Below, in pieces: positions 1-7,344 of a stretch of DNA of 64,000 bases. The translations under genes were made by a program, and so were the position numbers. The stretch covers positions 1-64,000 of the forward strand of contig CAZQFV010000004.1 of the NCBI GenBank assembly GCA_964592645.1, given 5' to 3'. The notes under the pieces are model-generated. The model was not told the origin of the DNA and ran no database searches. It saw nothing but the letters and a program-made list of their open reading frames with translations. Source of the stretch: CAZQFV01 sp964592645. GTDB lineage: Bacteria > Chloroflexota > Chloroflexia > DTKN01. Positions within the stretch are counted from its first letter, which is position 1. Each line of letters begins with the position of its first letter.

Positions 1-58
1 CCCCCCGGCACGGCCCCGGCCTTTCCCCGCCGCCGCGGGGCGGAAGCCTCCGGCGAGC

Positions 59-1519
59 CTATGGAGAGAACGGCCCGGCCGCTAAACAACAACGAAAACC
101 CCCGTAGAAGTAGTCGTTCTCGGGGCTGACGTCGGAGGAGCGGTACGCGGAACGCCCGATCTCTCGATTGACGCGCCACGAGCCCCCGCGCAAAACCCGG
201 AGGCCGCCGGCCGCGGCCTCCTCCCGCCCGTCGTCCGCCCGGTACGGGTAAGGCTTGTACAGACTGCTGCACCACTCCCACACGTTGCCGGCCATGTCGG
301 CAACACCGTACGGGCTGTCCCCCTGCGGACTGTACTTGCCCACCGGCGTCGTGCCGCCAATGCCCGACTCGGACGTGTTGCACTTGCTTTTGTCAAACTC
401 GTCGCCCCAGGGGTAGATGCGCCCGTCCGGCCCGCGCGCCGCCTTCTCCCACTGCGCCTCCGTCGGCAGGGCGTAGGGCCGCCCCGTAACCTCGGCCAGC
501 CAGCGGCAGTAGGCCACGGCATCGTGCCAGGAGACGTAGACCACCGGGTGGTCCGCCAGTTGCGGGGGTGGGGAGCCCTTCTCCCAATGACGCGGCGCGC
601 GGTGGCCCGTCGCCTGGACGAAGGCGGCGTACTGGGCATTGGTCACCGGGGTGCGGGCAATGGCATAGTCCGGCAGGTAGAGGCGCTGCTGGGGTTGTTC
701 GTCGTTTTCTGCGAACTTGTCCCTTTTGGGGTCGCTGCCCAGGAGGAACTCGCCGGCCGGGACGAGCACCATCTCCGGTTCAAAGGGCTGACGCGGCGCT
801 GGAGTCGCCACCGCGGGCGGCGCGGCCGGCCGGCCTCCCGCCGGCGCCGGGCCCACCCCCAACGCCCCCAGCACGGCCCGCAGCGCGGCCGGGTCGTCGG
901 GGCCGCAGGCGGCAAAATCGACGTACTGCACGAGCTGCAACTGCCGGGGGATGCGGCAGTTGCGGTAGAGCACCGGGACGATCGGCTTGCGCTCGGCCAG
1001 GGCGATGCGCAGCTCGCCCCGCACATCCGGCGACTCGACCGCGGCGGGCGAGAGCACGACCAGGAACCGGCCGCAGTCGTAGGCCGCGTCGTCGATGGCC
1101 TGGTCCCAGTCCTCCCCCGGCCGGATGTCCCAGCGGTCCACCCACAGCGGCACCCCCCGGTCGCGCAGGTTGGCCGCCAGCCGCAGGGCAAAGTCCTGGT
1201 CGTGGTGGGAGTAGGCCAGGAAGACGCGGCCGGCCATGGCCGCGGGCGCCTCGCCGGCCTCGGCGTCGCGGTCGGGGGAAAAGGCCAGCTCGTTGAAGGT
1301 GATTTTCAGGGCTTCGGTGGCCAGCAGGTCGAGGGCGGCGCGGATCTCGGAGCGTTCGGCGCGGCGGGTTTCGGTGTCGCCGTGGAGGCGGGCAGCGGCG
1401 ATGTTCTCCAGGAGGCGGGCCTGGAGGGTGCGGGCCTCGGCCGCGCGGGGGTGCGCCGGGCCCAGCCGGGTCAGCAGCTGCTCCAGGGCCAGTTCGTAGC
1501 GGGTGAAGACGTCGCTCAA
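59..1519 (-). CDS. TIR domain protein with C-terminal SUMF1/FGE-sulfatase-like domain
   Basis: 486 aa, three parts. Residues 1-85 are helical and charged and resemble the small death-like or effector-associated domains found on bacterial conflict proteins (inference). Residues 97-215 form a TIR domain with the LAYSHHDQD strand, a WVDRWDI segment and a Glu near residue 169 in the position of the TIR NADase glutamate. Residues 248-480 are a formylglycine-generating-enzyme fold (MVLVPAGEF, NVWEWCSS, RVLRGGSW, GFRCC). The first Cys of the true FGE pair is absent (the region reads GRSAYRSSD), so this is more likely a SUMF1-type ligand-binding or regulatory module than a sulfatase-activating enzyme. 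The start is TTG with GAGGAG five bases upstream. It is likely a cytoplasmic NAD-related defence or signalling protein; domain calls are firm, the role is not. Confidence 0.85.
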   Translation of the reverse strand: MSDVFTRYELALEQLLTRLGPAHPRAAEARTLQARLLENIAAARLHGDTETRRAERSEIRAALDLLATEALKITFNELAFSPDRDAEAGEAPAAMAGRVFLAYSHHDQDFALRLAANLRDRGVPLWVDRWDIRPGEDWDQAIDDAAYDCGRFLVVLSPAAVESPDVRGELRIALAERKPIVPVLYRNCRIPRQLQLVQYVDFAACGPDDPAALRAVLGALGVGPAPAGGRPAAPPAVATPAPRQPFEPEMVLVPAGEFLLGSDPKRDKFAENDEQPQQRLYLPDYAIARTPVTNAQYAAFVQATGHRAPRHWEKGSPPPQLADHPVVYVSWHDAVAYCRWLAEVTGRPYALPTEAQWEKAARGPDGRIYPWGDEFDKSKCNTSESGIGGTTPVGKYSPQGDSPYGVADMAGNVWEWCSSLYKPYPYRADDGREEAAAGGLRVLRGGSWRVNREIGRSAYRSSDVSPENDYFYGGFRCCLAAGPFSP

Positions 1520-1555
1520 GGGCGCTCCTCTGCCAATAACAACACACCCGCCGGG

Positions 1556-1584
1556 TTGACGCCGGCGGGCGGATGTGCTACACT
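1556..1584 (+). promoter_or_regulatory. Sigma70-type promoter with no adjacent gene
   Basis: TTGACG, a 17-base spacer, then TACACT. It points away from the TIR gene, and no credible reading frame starts within the next 350 bases. It may give a long leader for the ClC gene or a short RNA ending at the hairpin at 1620-1642. Confidence 0.45.
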
Positions 1585-1619
1585 GGACCTGTCAGGGCGC
1601 TTGCCCGCCTTGGCCACCG

Positions 1620-1642
1620 CCGCGGGCTTGGCAAAGCCGCGG
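1620..1642 (+). terminator. Hairpin in the ClC leader region
   Basis: CCGCG and CGCGG pair, with an inner GCTT/AAGC extension across one bulged G and a four-base loop. A moderately T-rich stretch (CTTGCTTTC) follows. It lies about 35 bases after the promoter at 1556-1584, so it could end a short transcript or act as an attenuator. The rest of 1645-1890 shows nothing recognisable. Confidence 0.3.
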
Positions 1643-1895
1643 GGCGCTTGCTTTCTATGCTAGTGCGATTTTACCACAACGCGCAAACAGCGTCAATCGT
1701 TTTCGAAAAAAGCCACGGGTTTTACAAAGTCGCGCCCGTTTGCACGAATGGTCCGTACCCGGCCTGCTCGAGCCTGCTGCCGGTGCTCCGTTACGCCTGG
1801 TGACTGGCGGGCCAGCTCTGTATAAGAGCGAGGGCCGGGCACGGACCGGACGAGGCCAGCGACTTTGTAAAAGCCCTGTGCCGGATCCCCCTTAC

Positions 1896-1924
1896 TTGAC
1901 AACAACTGTGAACGCGGTTATCAT
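1896..1924 (+). promoter_or_regulatory. Promoter of the ClC channel gene
   Basis: TTGACA, a 17-base spacer and TATCAT, 43 bases before the ATG at 1968. The -35 box and spacing match the sigma70 consensus exactly. Confidence 0.65.
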
Positions 1925-1967
1925 CACCCTGGCAGGGCAACCGCAGCCCACAGGAGAGGAATCCGCG

Positions 1968-4289
1968 ATGGTCGAACCCTCGTTGCCGGAACCACTCTGG
2001 CGGCGTGTGCTCCACCGCGTCGCACGCTCCGAGATGGCCAACTTCGGGGGCCTGGCCGCCCTGGTCGGGCTGCTGACCGCTCTGGGGGCCTATGTCTTCC
2101 ACTGGAGCATCGAGAACGGCATGATCGGACGGGGCGGGCAGGTTGTGCTGCGCCTGGCCGGCGGCGCGGAATGGGCCGTGCCGGCCGGCGGCGCCGCGCC
2201 CGCCTGGTGGGGCTACCTCCTGGTGCTGGCCCTGCCCACGCTGGGCCTGCTCCTGGCGGCGTCCTTGGTGCACCTCCTCTCCGGCGGCGAACACGGCCAC
2301 GGCGTGGACGGGGTGATGGAGGCGGTGGCCCTGCGCGGCGGAAGGCTGCGGGCGCGGCCGGCCATGGCCCGCATCCTCGCCGCCGTCGTGACCATCGCCT
2401 CCGGCGGCTCGGTCGGGCCGGAGGACCCCAACGTTCAGATCGGCTCCCTCATCGGCTCCTGGCTGGGGCAGCGCCTGCGCCTGTCCGACCAGCGGGTGCA
2501 GACGCTGGTGGGCTGCGGCGCGGCCGGCGGCATCGCCGCCGCCTTCAACGCGCCCATTGCCGGCGTCTTTTTCGCCCAGGAGATCATCCTCGGCGAGTTC
2601 ACCACCGGCGCCTTTGGCATGGTTGTCCTCTCGGCTGTGGCCTCCTCTGTGCTCAGCCGGGTGCTGCGAGGCGAGAGCCCGGCCTTTCGCATCCCCGAGT
2701 ACAGCCTGGCTTCGCCCTGGGAGATCCTTTTGTACCTGGGGCTGGGACTGCTGGCGGCGCTCGTCGCGGCCGGCTACGTCCGTGGGCTCCTGCGCATCGA
2801 GGAACTCTCCCGGCGCTGGCGGGTGCACTTTCTCTTCAAGGCCGCCATGGCCGGCCTGTTCGTCGGGGCCGTGGGACTGGCCTTCCCACAGATGTTCGGC
2901 GTGGGCTACGAGACCATGGACGCGCTCCTGCAGGGAGAGCATGTATCCACCTGGCTGCTGCTGGCGTTGATGGTGCTCAAGCCGCTCATGACCTCGACCA
3001 CCCTGGCCGGCGGCGGGTCCGGGGGCGTCTTTGCTCCTTCCCTCTTCATCGGCAGTATGCTGGGCGGGGCTTTTGGCCAGGCCGTAAACCGGCTCTTTCC
3101 CGGCATCGTCGCCCCGAGCCCGGCCTATGCCCTGGTGGGAATGGGGGGGGTCCTGGCCGGCGCGGTCCATTGCCCCATCACCGCCATTCTGCTCCTCTTT
3201 GAAATGACCGGCGACTATCGCATCATCCTGCCGATCATGCTCTGTGCGGCGGTGAGCACGCTCGTCTCGCAGCGGCTGAGCAGGGGGTCGGTCTACACCG
3301 AGCGGCTCTTCCGGCGGGGCATTCACCTGCACCTGGGCCGGGACCTCAACGTGTTGGAGATGATCACCGTGGCCGAGGCCATGAGCCGCGATTTCAAAAC
3401 GGTGGCCCCCGATATGCCCTTGGCCGAGTTGGGCCGGCTGTTGGAAGAGGATCGCCGCCAGGACTTCCCGGTGGTGGACGGCCACGGTCTTCTGTACGGA
3501 ATCGTCACACTCTCGGACTATCGCCGGGCCCTGGAGGAGGGCAGCGGGAAGACGGTGGCCGAAATCTGCACATGCGACCCGGTGGCCGTCTTTCCCGACC
3601 AGAGCCTGCACCAGGCCATATACCTGTTGTCGGCGCGCGACATCGGCCGGCTGCCGGTGGTATCGCGGGAAGATCCCCGGCGTATCGTCGGCATGCTGCG
3701 GCGCTACGACCTGGTGCGGGCCTACAACAAGGGCCTGGCCCGCCGGGTCGAGATGGAGCGGCGGGTGCAGGAGATGCGCCTGACCAGCCATCGCGGCGGC
3801 GAATTGTTCAACGTGGAAATCCCTGCCGGGGCTGCCGCGCTGGGCTACCAGGTGCGCGACCTGGGGCTGCCCGATGGCACCATCATCGTCACCATCCAGC
3901 GGGGTGGGCGGACGCTCATCCCGCGCGGCGACACGCTCCTGCAGGCGGGGGATACCCTGGTCATGATGGGCACCCGACCGGACACGGCGCAGCGGGTGCG
4001 GGCACTGCTGCTCGACGGAGAGGGGCTGCCGCGGGGGCAGGCCACGCGCCACGGCGAGTATGTGCTGCCGGCCGCGGCGCCCTGCGTGGGCCGGCGCATC
4101 GCCGACCTGGGGCTGCCCCGCGACTGCCTGGTGATCGGCCTGATCCGGGAGGGCCACGACGTCATCCCGCACGGCGATACCGTGCTACAGGCCGGCGACC
4201 GGGTCCTGGTGGTGGCCGAGGCCGAAGACCTGCCGGCAGTGGCGGGTTGTTTCCTGGGTAGCGGGGAGAAGGGGTTCGGCCGGGAATAG
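1968..4289 (+). CDS. ClC-family chloride channel or antiporter with CBS pair and two TrkA_C domains
   Basis: 773 aa membrane protein. The first 450 residues are the ClC core. The motif GPEDP (E at about residue 152, followed by NVQIG) stands where GREGP is usual and keeps the gating glutamate. GGGSGGVFAPSLFIG is the second pore motif. Two CBS domains follow (about 463-520 and 525-585), then two RCK-C/TrkA_C modules (about 610-684 and 693-761, each with a GDT..L.AGD signature). These regulatory domains usually sense nucleotides or ions. The ATG at 1968 has an AGGAGAGGA ribosome site; an in-frame extension back to 1575 lacks one and looks non-coding. Monocistronic, probably in the cytoplasmic membrane, moving Cl- or H+/Cl-. 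The family is certain; channel versus exchanger cannot be told. Confidence 0.92.
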   Translation: MVEPSLPEPLWRRVLHRVARSEMANFGGLAALVGLLTALGAYVFHWSIENGMIGRGGQVVLRLAGGAEWAVPAGGAAPAWWGYLLVLALPTLGLLLAASLVHLLSGGEHGHGVDGVMEAVALRGGRLRARPAMARILAAVVTIASGGSVGPEDPNVQIGSLIGSWLGQRLRLSDQRVQTLVGCGAAGGIAAAFNAPIAGVFFAQEIILGEFTTGAFGMVVLSAVASSVLSRVLRGESPAFRIPEYSLASPWEILLYLGLGLLAALVAAGYVRGLLRIEELSRRWRVHFLFKAAMAGLFVGAVGLAFPQMFGVGYETMDALLQGEHVSTWLLLALMVLKPLMTSTTLAGGGSGGVFAPSLFIGSMLGGAFGQAVNRLFPGIVAPSPAYALVGMGGVLAGAVHCPITAILLLFEMTGDYRIILPIMLCAAVSTLVSQRLSRGSVYTERLFRRGIHLHLGRDLNVLEMITVAEAMSRDFKTVAPDMPLAELGRLLEEDRRQDFPVVDGHGLLYGIVTLSDYRRALEEGSGKTVAEICTCDPVAVFPDQSLHQAIYLLSARDIGRLPVVSREDPRRIVGMLRRYDLVRAYNKGLARRVEMERRVQEMRLTSHRGGELFNVEIPAGAAALGYQVRDLGLPDGTIIVTIQRGGRTLIPRGDTLLQAGDTLVMMGTRPDTAQRVRALLLDGEGLPRGQATRHGEYVLPAAAPCVGRRIADLGLPRDCLVIGLIREGHDVIPHGDTVLQAGDRVLVVAEAEDLPAVAGCFLGSGEKGFGRE

Positions 4290-4342
4290 GGCCGGCGGTG
4301 GTCAAGTACTCCGTTCCAAGCAGCCCGGTCGGTCGGGCGGCT

Positions 4343-4362
4343 GCCGCGCTACGCAGCGCGGC
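4343..4362 (+). terminator. Hairpin after the ClC gene
   Basis: Perfect 8-bp stem GCCGCGCT/AGCGCGGC with a four-base loop, 54 bases after the ClC stop. There is no T tract, so intrinsic termination is only a guess. Confidence 0.3.
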
Positions 4363-4451
4363 CTGAGGATCTCCACGCCGGAGGTAAATACTGCCACTGT
4401 TCCGGCAGGGCGCCTATTTCGATTTTATGCTGTCCTGGGCCTGTCCTGTAG

Positions 4452-4616
4452 AAAGGGCTACTTTTACGGCGCGGAGAATGCCGGCATGCCGTCTTGCAGC
4501 ACCTGGAGGGCGTCGAGACGTATAGGATACCCCGTAGCGGGCACGGCATGATGCTCGACAACCCGGCCGTGTTCTATGACCGGCTGGCTGCTTTCTTCGG
4601 CCTGCAGCCATCCTAA
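4452..4616 (+). pseudogene. C-terminal remnant of an alpha/beta hydrolase
   Basis: An open stretch of about 55 codons ending at TAA 4614-4616 reads ..LEGVETYRIPRSGHGMML, then DNPAVFYDRLAAFF. A GHG followed by a conserved 'NP..F...L..F' tail is the usual end of alpha/beta hydrolases, where the His is the last member of the catalytic triad. A stop lies just upstream at 4449 and no N-terminal part is visible, so this is a decayed fragment. The rest of 4290-4660 holds only the hairpin at 4343 and the ribosome site of the next gene. Confidence 0.5.
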
Positions 4617-4660
4617 TGTAACTGTCGCATCTCGGATCGGGCGCTTACAAAGGAGAACTC

Positions 4661-5380
4661 ATGACAACAACCGAAAAAACCGGCTGCTTAACCGCAGTCC
4701 TGCGCTGGCTGGGAGTCGGCCGGGCAACACCCAAGGCCATGCCCTACCACGTCCGCGACGACTTTCTCTCGCCGGCCGAGCTCAGCTTCTACCACGTGCT
4801 GCGGCTCGCCACCGGCGACTGGGCTGTCGTATGCCCCAAGGTGGGGTTAGGCGACCTGTTCTTCGCCAAGACGGGTGACCACGGGCAGAACCGCAGTTGG
4901 ACGAACAAGATCGACCGCAAGCACGTGGACTTTTTGCTCTGCGAGCCCCAGACAATGCGGCCGCTCCTGGGGATCGAGCTGGACGATGCCAGCCACCGCC
5001 GCCGCGACCGCGAGCAGCGCGACCTGTTTGTGGAGCAGGCCTTTGCCGCGGCCAAGCTGCCGCTAGCCCGGGTGGCTGTCCGGGCCGAGTACAATGCCCG
5101 CGAGTTGAACCTGTACCTGCGCGAACAGGCCGCAACTCTCTCTACCAATCCACCCGCGCCCTCAACACCACCGGCACCGGTGCCTTCCCCCGAGCCCCCA
5201 CCTATGGCCGCGACGGCGCCAAACGGTAACGGGCCGCCATGCCCCAAGTGCGGTTCCCCGATGGTGCTGCGAGCCGTGCGGGAGGGGCCGCAGAAAGGCA
5301 AGCCCTTTTGGGGCTGCCCCAACTTCCCCAGGTGTCGGGGGATGCGCCGACTCGAGGAGCAGCCGCCGCATCGGGCGTAG
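4661..5380 (+). CDS. DUF2726 nuclease-like protein with topoisomerase-type zinc ribbon
   Basis: 239 aa. Residues 25-155 match the DUF2726 style, a restriction-endonuclease-like fold: AELSFYHVLRLA, then VDFLLCEP, then LLGIELDDASH, with acidic residues and a Lys-rich region consistent with a PD-(D/E)XK core. A Pro/Ala-rich linker (about 160-185) leads to a zinc ribbon CPKCGSPM...FWGCPNFPRCRG like those at the C-terminus of topoisomerase I. AAAGGAG precedes the ATG by eight bases. Such proteins are probably DNA-binding and often lie in variable regions. The pairing is clear, but no pathway can be assigned. Confidence 0.8.
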   Translation: MTTTEKTGCLTAVLRWLGVGRATPKAMPYHVRDDFLSPAELSFYHVLRLATGDWAVVCPKVGLGDLFFAKTGDHGQNRSWTNKIDRKHVDFLLCEPQTMRPLLGIELDDASHRRRDREQRDLFVEQAFAAAKLPLARVAVRAEYNARELNLYLREQAATLSTNPPAPSTPPAPVPSPEPPPMAATAPNGNGPPCPKCGSPMVLRAVREGPQKGKPFWGCPNFPRCRGMRRLEEQPPHRA

Positions 5381-5440
5381 TGGGTTCGATGCTGGCGACA
5401 AGCTGGAACGCTACCGCCGTGGGGCCGGAGACTACATCAG

Positions 5441-5921
5441 ATGGGTCCCTACCTGAACGTCAAACGGCTCGAGTTCGACATCACCTATCGCTGCAACTCG
5501 CGCTGCCGGCACTGCCACGTGGAGGAGGAAAAACGCCGCGCCCGGCAGTATCTCCGCGTACCTGCCGCCCCGGCAGCCGCTGCCCACCGGCTCCTGCGCG
5601 GACGTGCCCTATGCCGGCCGGCTGGACGCGGTCGACGGCATCAGCATCAATCCGACCGGCGAGGTCCTCATCTGCTGGGACTGGAGCATCGGCAATGCGG
5701 CCACGCAAGACCTGGGCGAGCTCCTGGACCGGTACGACCCGTACGCGATCCCCAAAGCCCGGGCTATCCTGACGGGGGGAATGGCGGCCCTGCGCGCCCT
5801 GGCCCAGGCGCGCGGGCACGAACCGGATCCGGCCGGGTATGATTCCATCTGTGACATGTGCCGGTTGCTGCGGCAGGCCGGAACGCGGCCGGCACCCCGG
5901 AAGGATCATGCCCAGGAGTAA
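5441..5921 (+). pseudogene. Radical SAM protein, internally deleted and frameshifted
   Basis: Starting at ATG 5441 the frame reads LEFDITYRCNSRCRHCHVEEE, carrying the CxxxCxxC cluster-binding motif of radical SAM enzymes. Around 5540 the sense passes to another frame, which reads YLPPRQPLPTGSCADVPYAG, then GISINPTGEVLICWDW, and ends at 5921 with a Cys pair (ICDMC). The TIM-barrel middle of roughly 150-200 residues is missing. The two halves look like the N- and C-terminal parts of one SPASM-like or anaerobic-maturase-like protein that lost its centre. Non-functional. Confidence 0.75.
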
Positions 5922-6153
5922 GCAGAGCATGGCCCAACTGTCGCTGATCTCGTGGAACGTGGCCGGCCGGGTGCGCCGGCTGACCGAACAGGTTGCCTTC
6001 CTCGCCGGGCAGGCGCCCGACCTGGTTGCCCTGCAAGAGGTCCGGGCCCACACACTGTCAGCTTGGCGAAGGGGGCTCCGGGAGGCCGGCATTCGCCAGC
6101 GCGAACATATCTCGGCCCTGCGGCAAGTGCTCGGTTTGCCAGAGGACGTCTAA
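5908..6153 (+). pseudogene. N-terminal fragment of an endonuclease/exonuclease/phosphatase-family protein
   Basis: 81 codons. LSLISWNVAGR and DLVALQEVR are the first two signatures of the EEP (DNase I/ExoIII-like) fold, which normally runs 230 residues or more. After GLREAGI the sequence loses resemblance and stops at 6151-6153. It lies directly after the broken radical SAM gene. A start at ATG 5908 or 5929 is possible. The C-terminal catalytic residues are missing, so this is called a remnant. Confidence 0.6.
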
Positions 6154-6264
6154 TCAACTACAGCTCCAGGAGGTACTGATAATCTCCTCCTTCTTTTCAA
6201 GACGGGGGCATTGTCCGGCCCGGCCGGGGGTCGACAAAGCGCAAAGGCGGTTAGAGTACGGAGA

Positions 6265-6301
6265 GCCTGGCGCAAGTCCCCGGATCGGACCCGCGCCAGG
6301 C
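6265..6301. terminator. Hairpin beyond the end of the Tad-like operon
   Basis: Perfect 9-bp inverted repeat GCCTGGCGC/GCGCCAGGC with a 19-base loop, 50 bases past the cpaB stop. No T tract on either side. It may end the minus-strand operon. The surrounding 6154-6350 shows nothing else. Confidence 0.3.
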
Positions 6302-6350
6302 CCCCTGTCGCCCGGCGAAAACTCAACTGCCGGGACGGTACGGCGGGGAA

Positions 6351-7286
6351 CTAGGGAATGATGCCGCTGGGCATTTGCCCCGGTTTGATATCGTAACGCA
6401 GTTGCTCGGGCAAGGGCACCTCGTAGGATTGGACCAGGATTTTGGTCGTAACCCCCTGGGTCGTCACGGCGACATGATCGTCGGGCGCGCGCAGCAGCAG
6501 TTGATAGCCCATGCCCTGGTCCTGGACAAAGCGCAGCACCTCGGCTTCCTGGTCGCTTACGGCCAGGAGCAGGATCCATGTAGTCGGGCGTTGGGCGCTG
6601 GGCGCAGCGCCCCCCTCGGAGGGCGTCGGCTGGGCCGCTGCCCCGGTGCCGGCCGTCGAGGTGATCGGGATCACCTCCAGCACCTGGATGTCCTGGAGGA
6701 TGGTCTTGACCGCCAGCAGGCTGACCGGGCTGAGAAAGATCGGCGGTTCCTCGGCCGAGGGCGGAAACGCCTGAGGGTAGTGCATTTCGAGCTGCCCACT
6801 GAAGACAATATCCACGTAATCGCCCGGATGCAGTTGGCCGACAACTCCCGAGAACTGGTCCACCTTGAGCGGCACGGCACGTTCACCCTTGGGGATCTTG
6901 TGCGCCAAGGTGGCCGGGGTGAACTGGTAAGTATAGAGCATCTCGTTGGGTTTGATCTCGACCAGGGTCACATACCCGATCAGTTGCCGCTCCGAACCGA
7001 TCACCTGTTCGCTCATATCCGGCGTGCGCTCGCGTTCCTGGGCGGAGAACCATTGGCCGACCAAATCGGCGGTGAGGACCGTATTGGCCGGGATATTCTG
7101 GTTGGCTACCAGAATGCGGACCTTGGGGACCGTGGTCGGCGGCATGGGGATGCCCGGAAGGACTTCGGGCTGATCTTTGGAGGAACTCTGATACTGCCAA
7201 GACAGGACAAAGTACCCGACGGCCAACAGGGCAACAAAAAAAAGCAGGATCAAGAGCACATAGACGGTCTTTCTTCGTCGTCTCAT
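6351..7286 (-). CDS. cpaB: CpaB/RcpC-like Flp pilus assembly protein (SAF domain)
   Basis: 311 aa from the chosen start. It has one N-terminal membrane segment (VYVLLILLFFVALLAVGYFV), then a SAF domain (RILVANQNIPANTVLTADLV), then a CpaB/RcpC-type domain (VPLKVDQFSGVVGQLHPGDY). In Tad systems CpaB sits in the envelope and helps assemble or gate the Flp pilus. The ATG at 7286 has AGGAGG six bases upstream. An upstream ATG at 7337 would add 17 residues but has a poor ribosome site inside the preceding gene's end. Last gene of the minus-strand operon; the kelch gene's stop lies 58 bases upstream. Confidence 0.85.
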   Translation of the reverse strand: MRRRRKTVYVLLILLFFVALLAVGYFVLSWQYQSSSKDQPEVLPGIPMPPTTVPKVRILVANQNIPANTVLTADLVGQWFSAQERERTPDMSEQVIGSERQLIGYVTLVEIKPNEMLYTYQFTPATLAHKIPKGERAVPLKVDQFSGVVGQLHPGDYVDIVFSGQLEMHYPQAFPPSAEEPPIFLSPVSLLAVKTILQDIQVLEVIPITSTAGTGAAAQPTPSEGGAAPSAQRPTTWILLLAVSDQEAEVLRFVQDQGMGYQLLLRAPDDHVAVTTQGVTTKILVQSYEVPLPEQLRYDIKPGQMPSGIIP

Positions 7287-7344
7287 ACGCGGCCTCCTGG
7301 AATCTTGACGAACGGGACGGTTCAGGTTCAAACTCATACACGCC

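Noticed and set aside
59..1519. Active formylglycine-generating enzyme for sulfatases
   Set aside because: The first active-site Cys is missing and no sulfatase gene is in the window.
1791..4172. 793-codon minus-strand open frame
   Set aside because: Antisense of the ClC gene; His/Gln-rich and without recognisable motifs.
4343..4362. True intrinsic terminator
   Set aside because: The stem is good but no T run follows, so it is listed only at low confidence.
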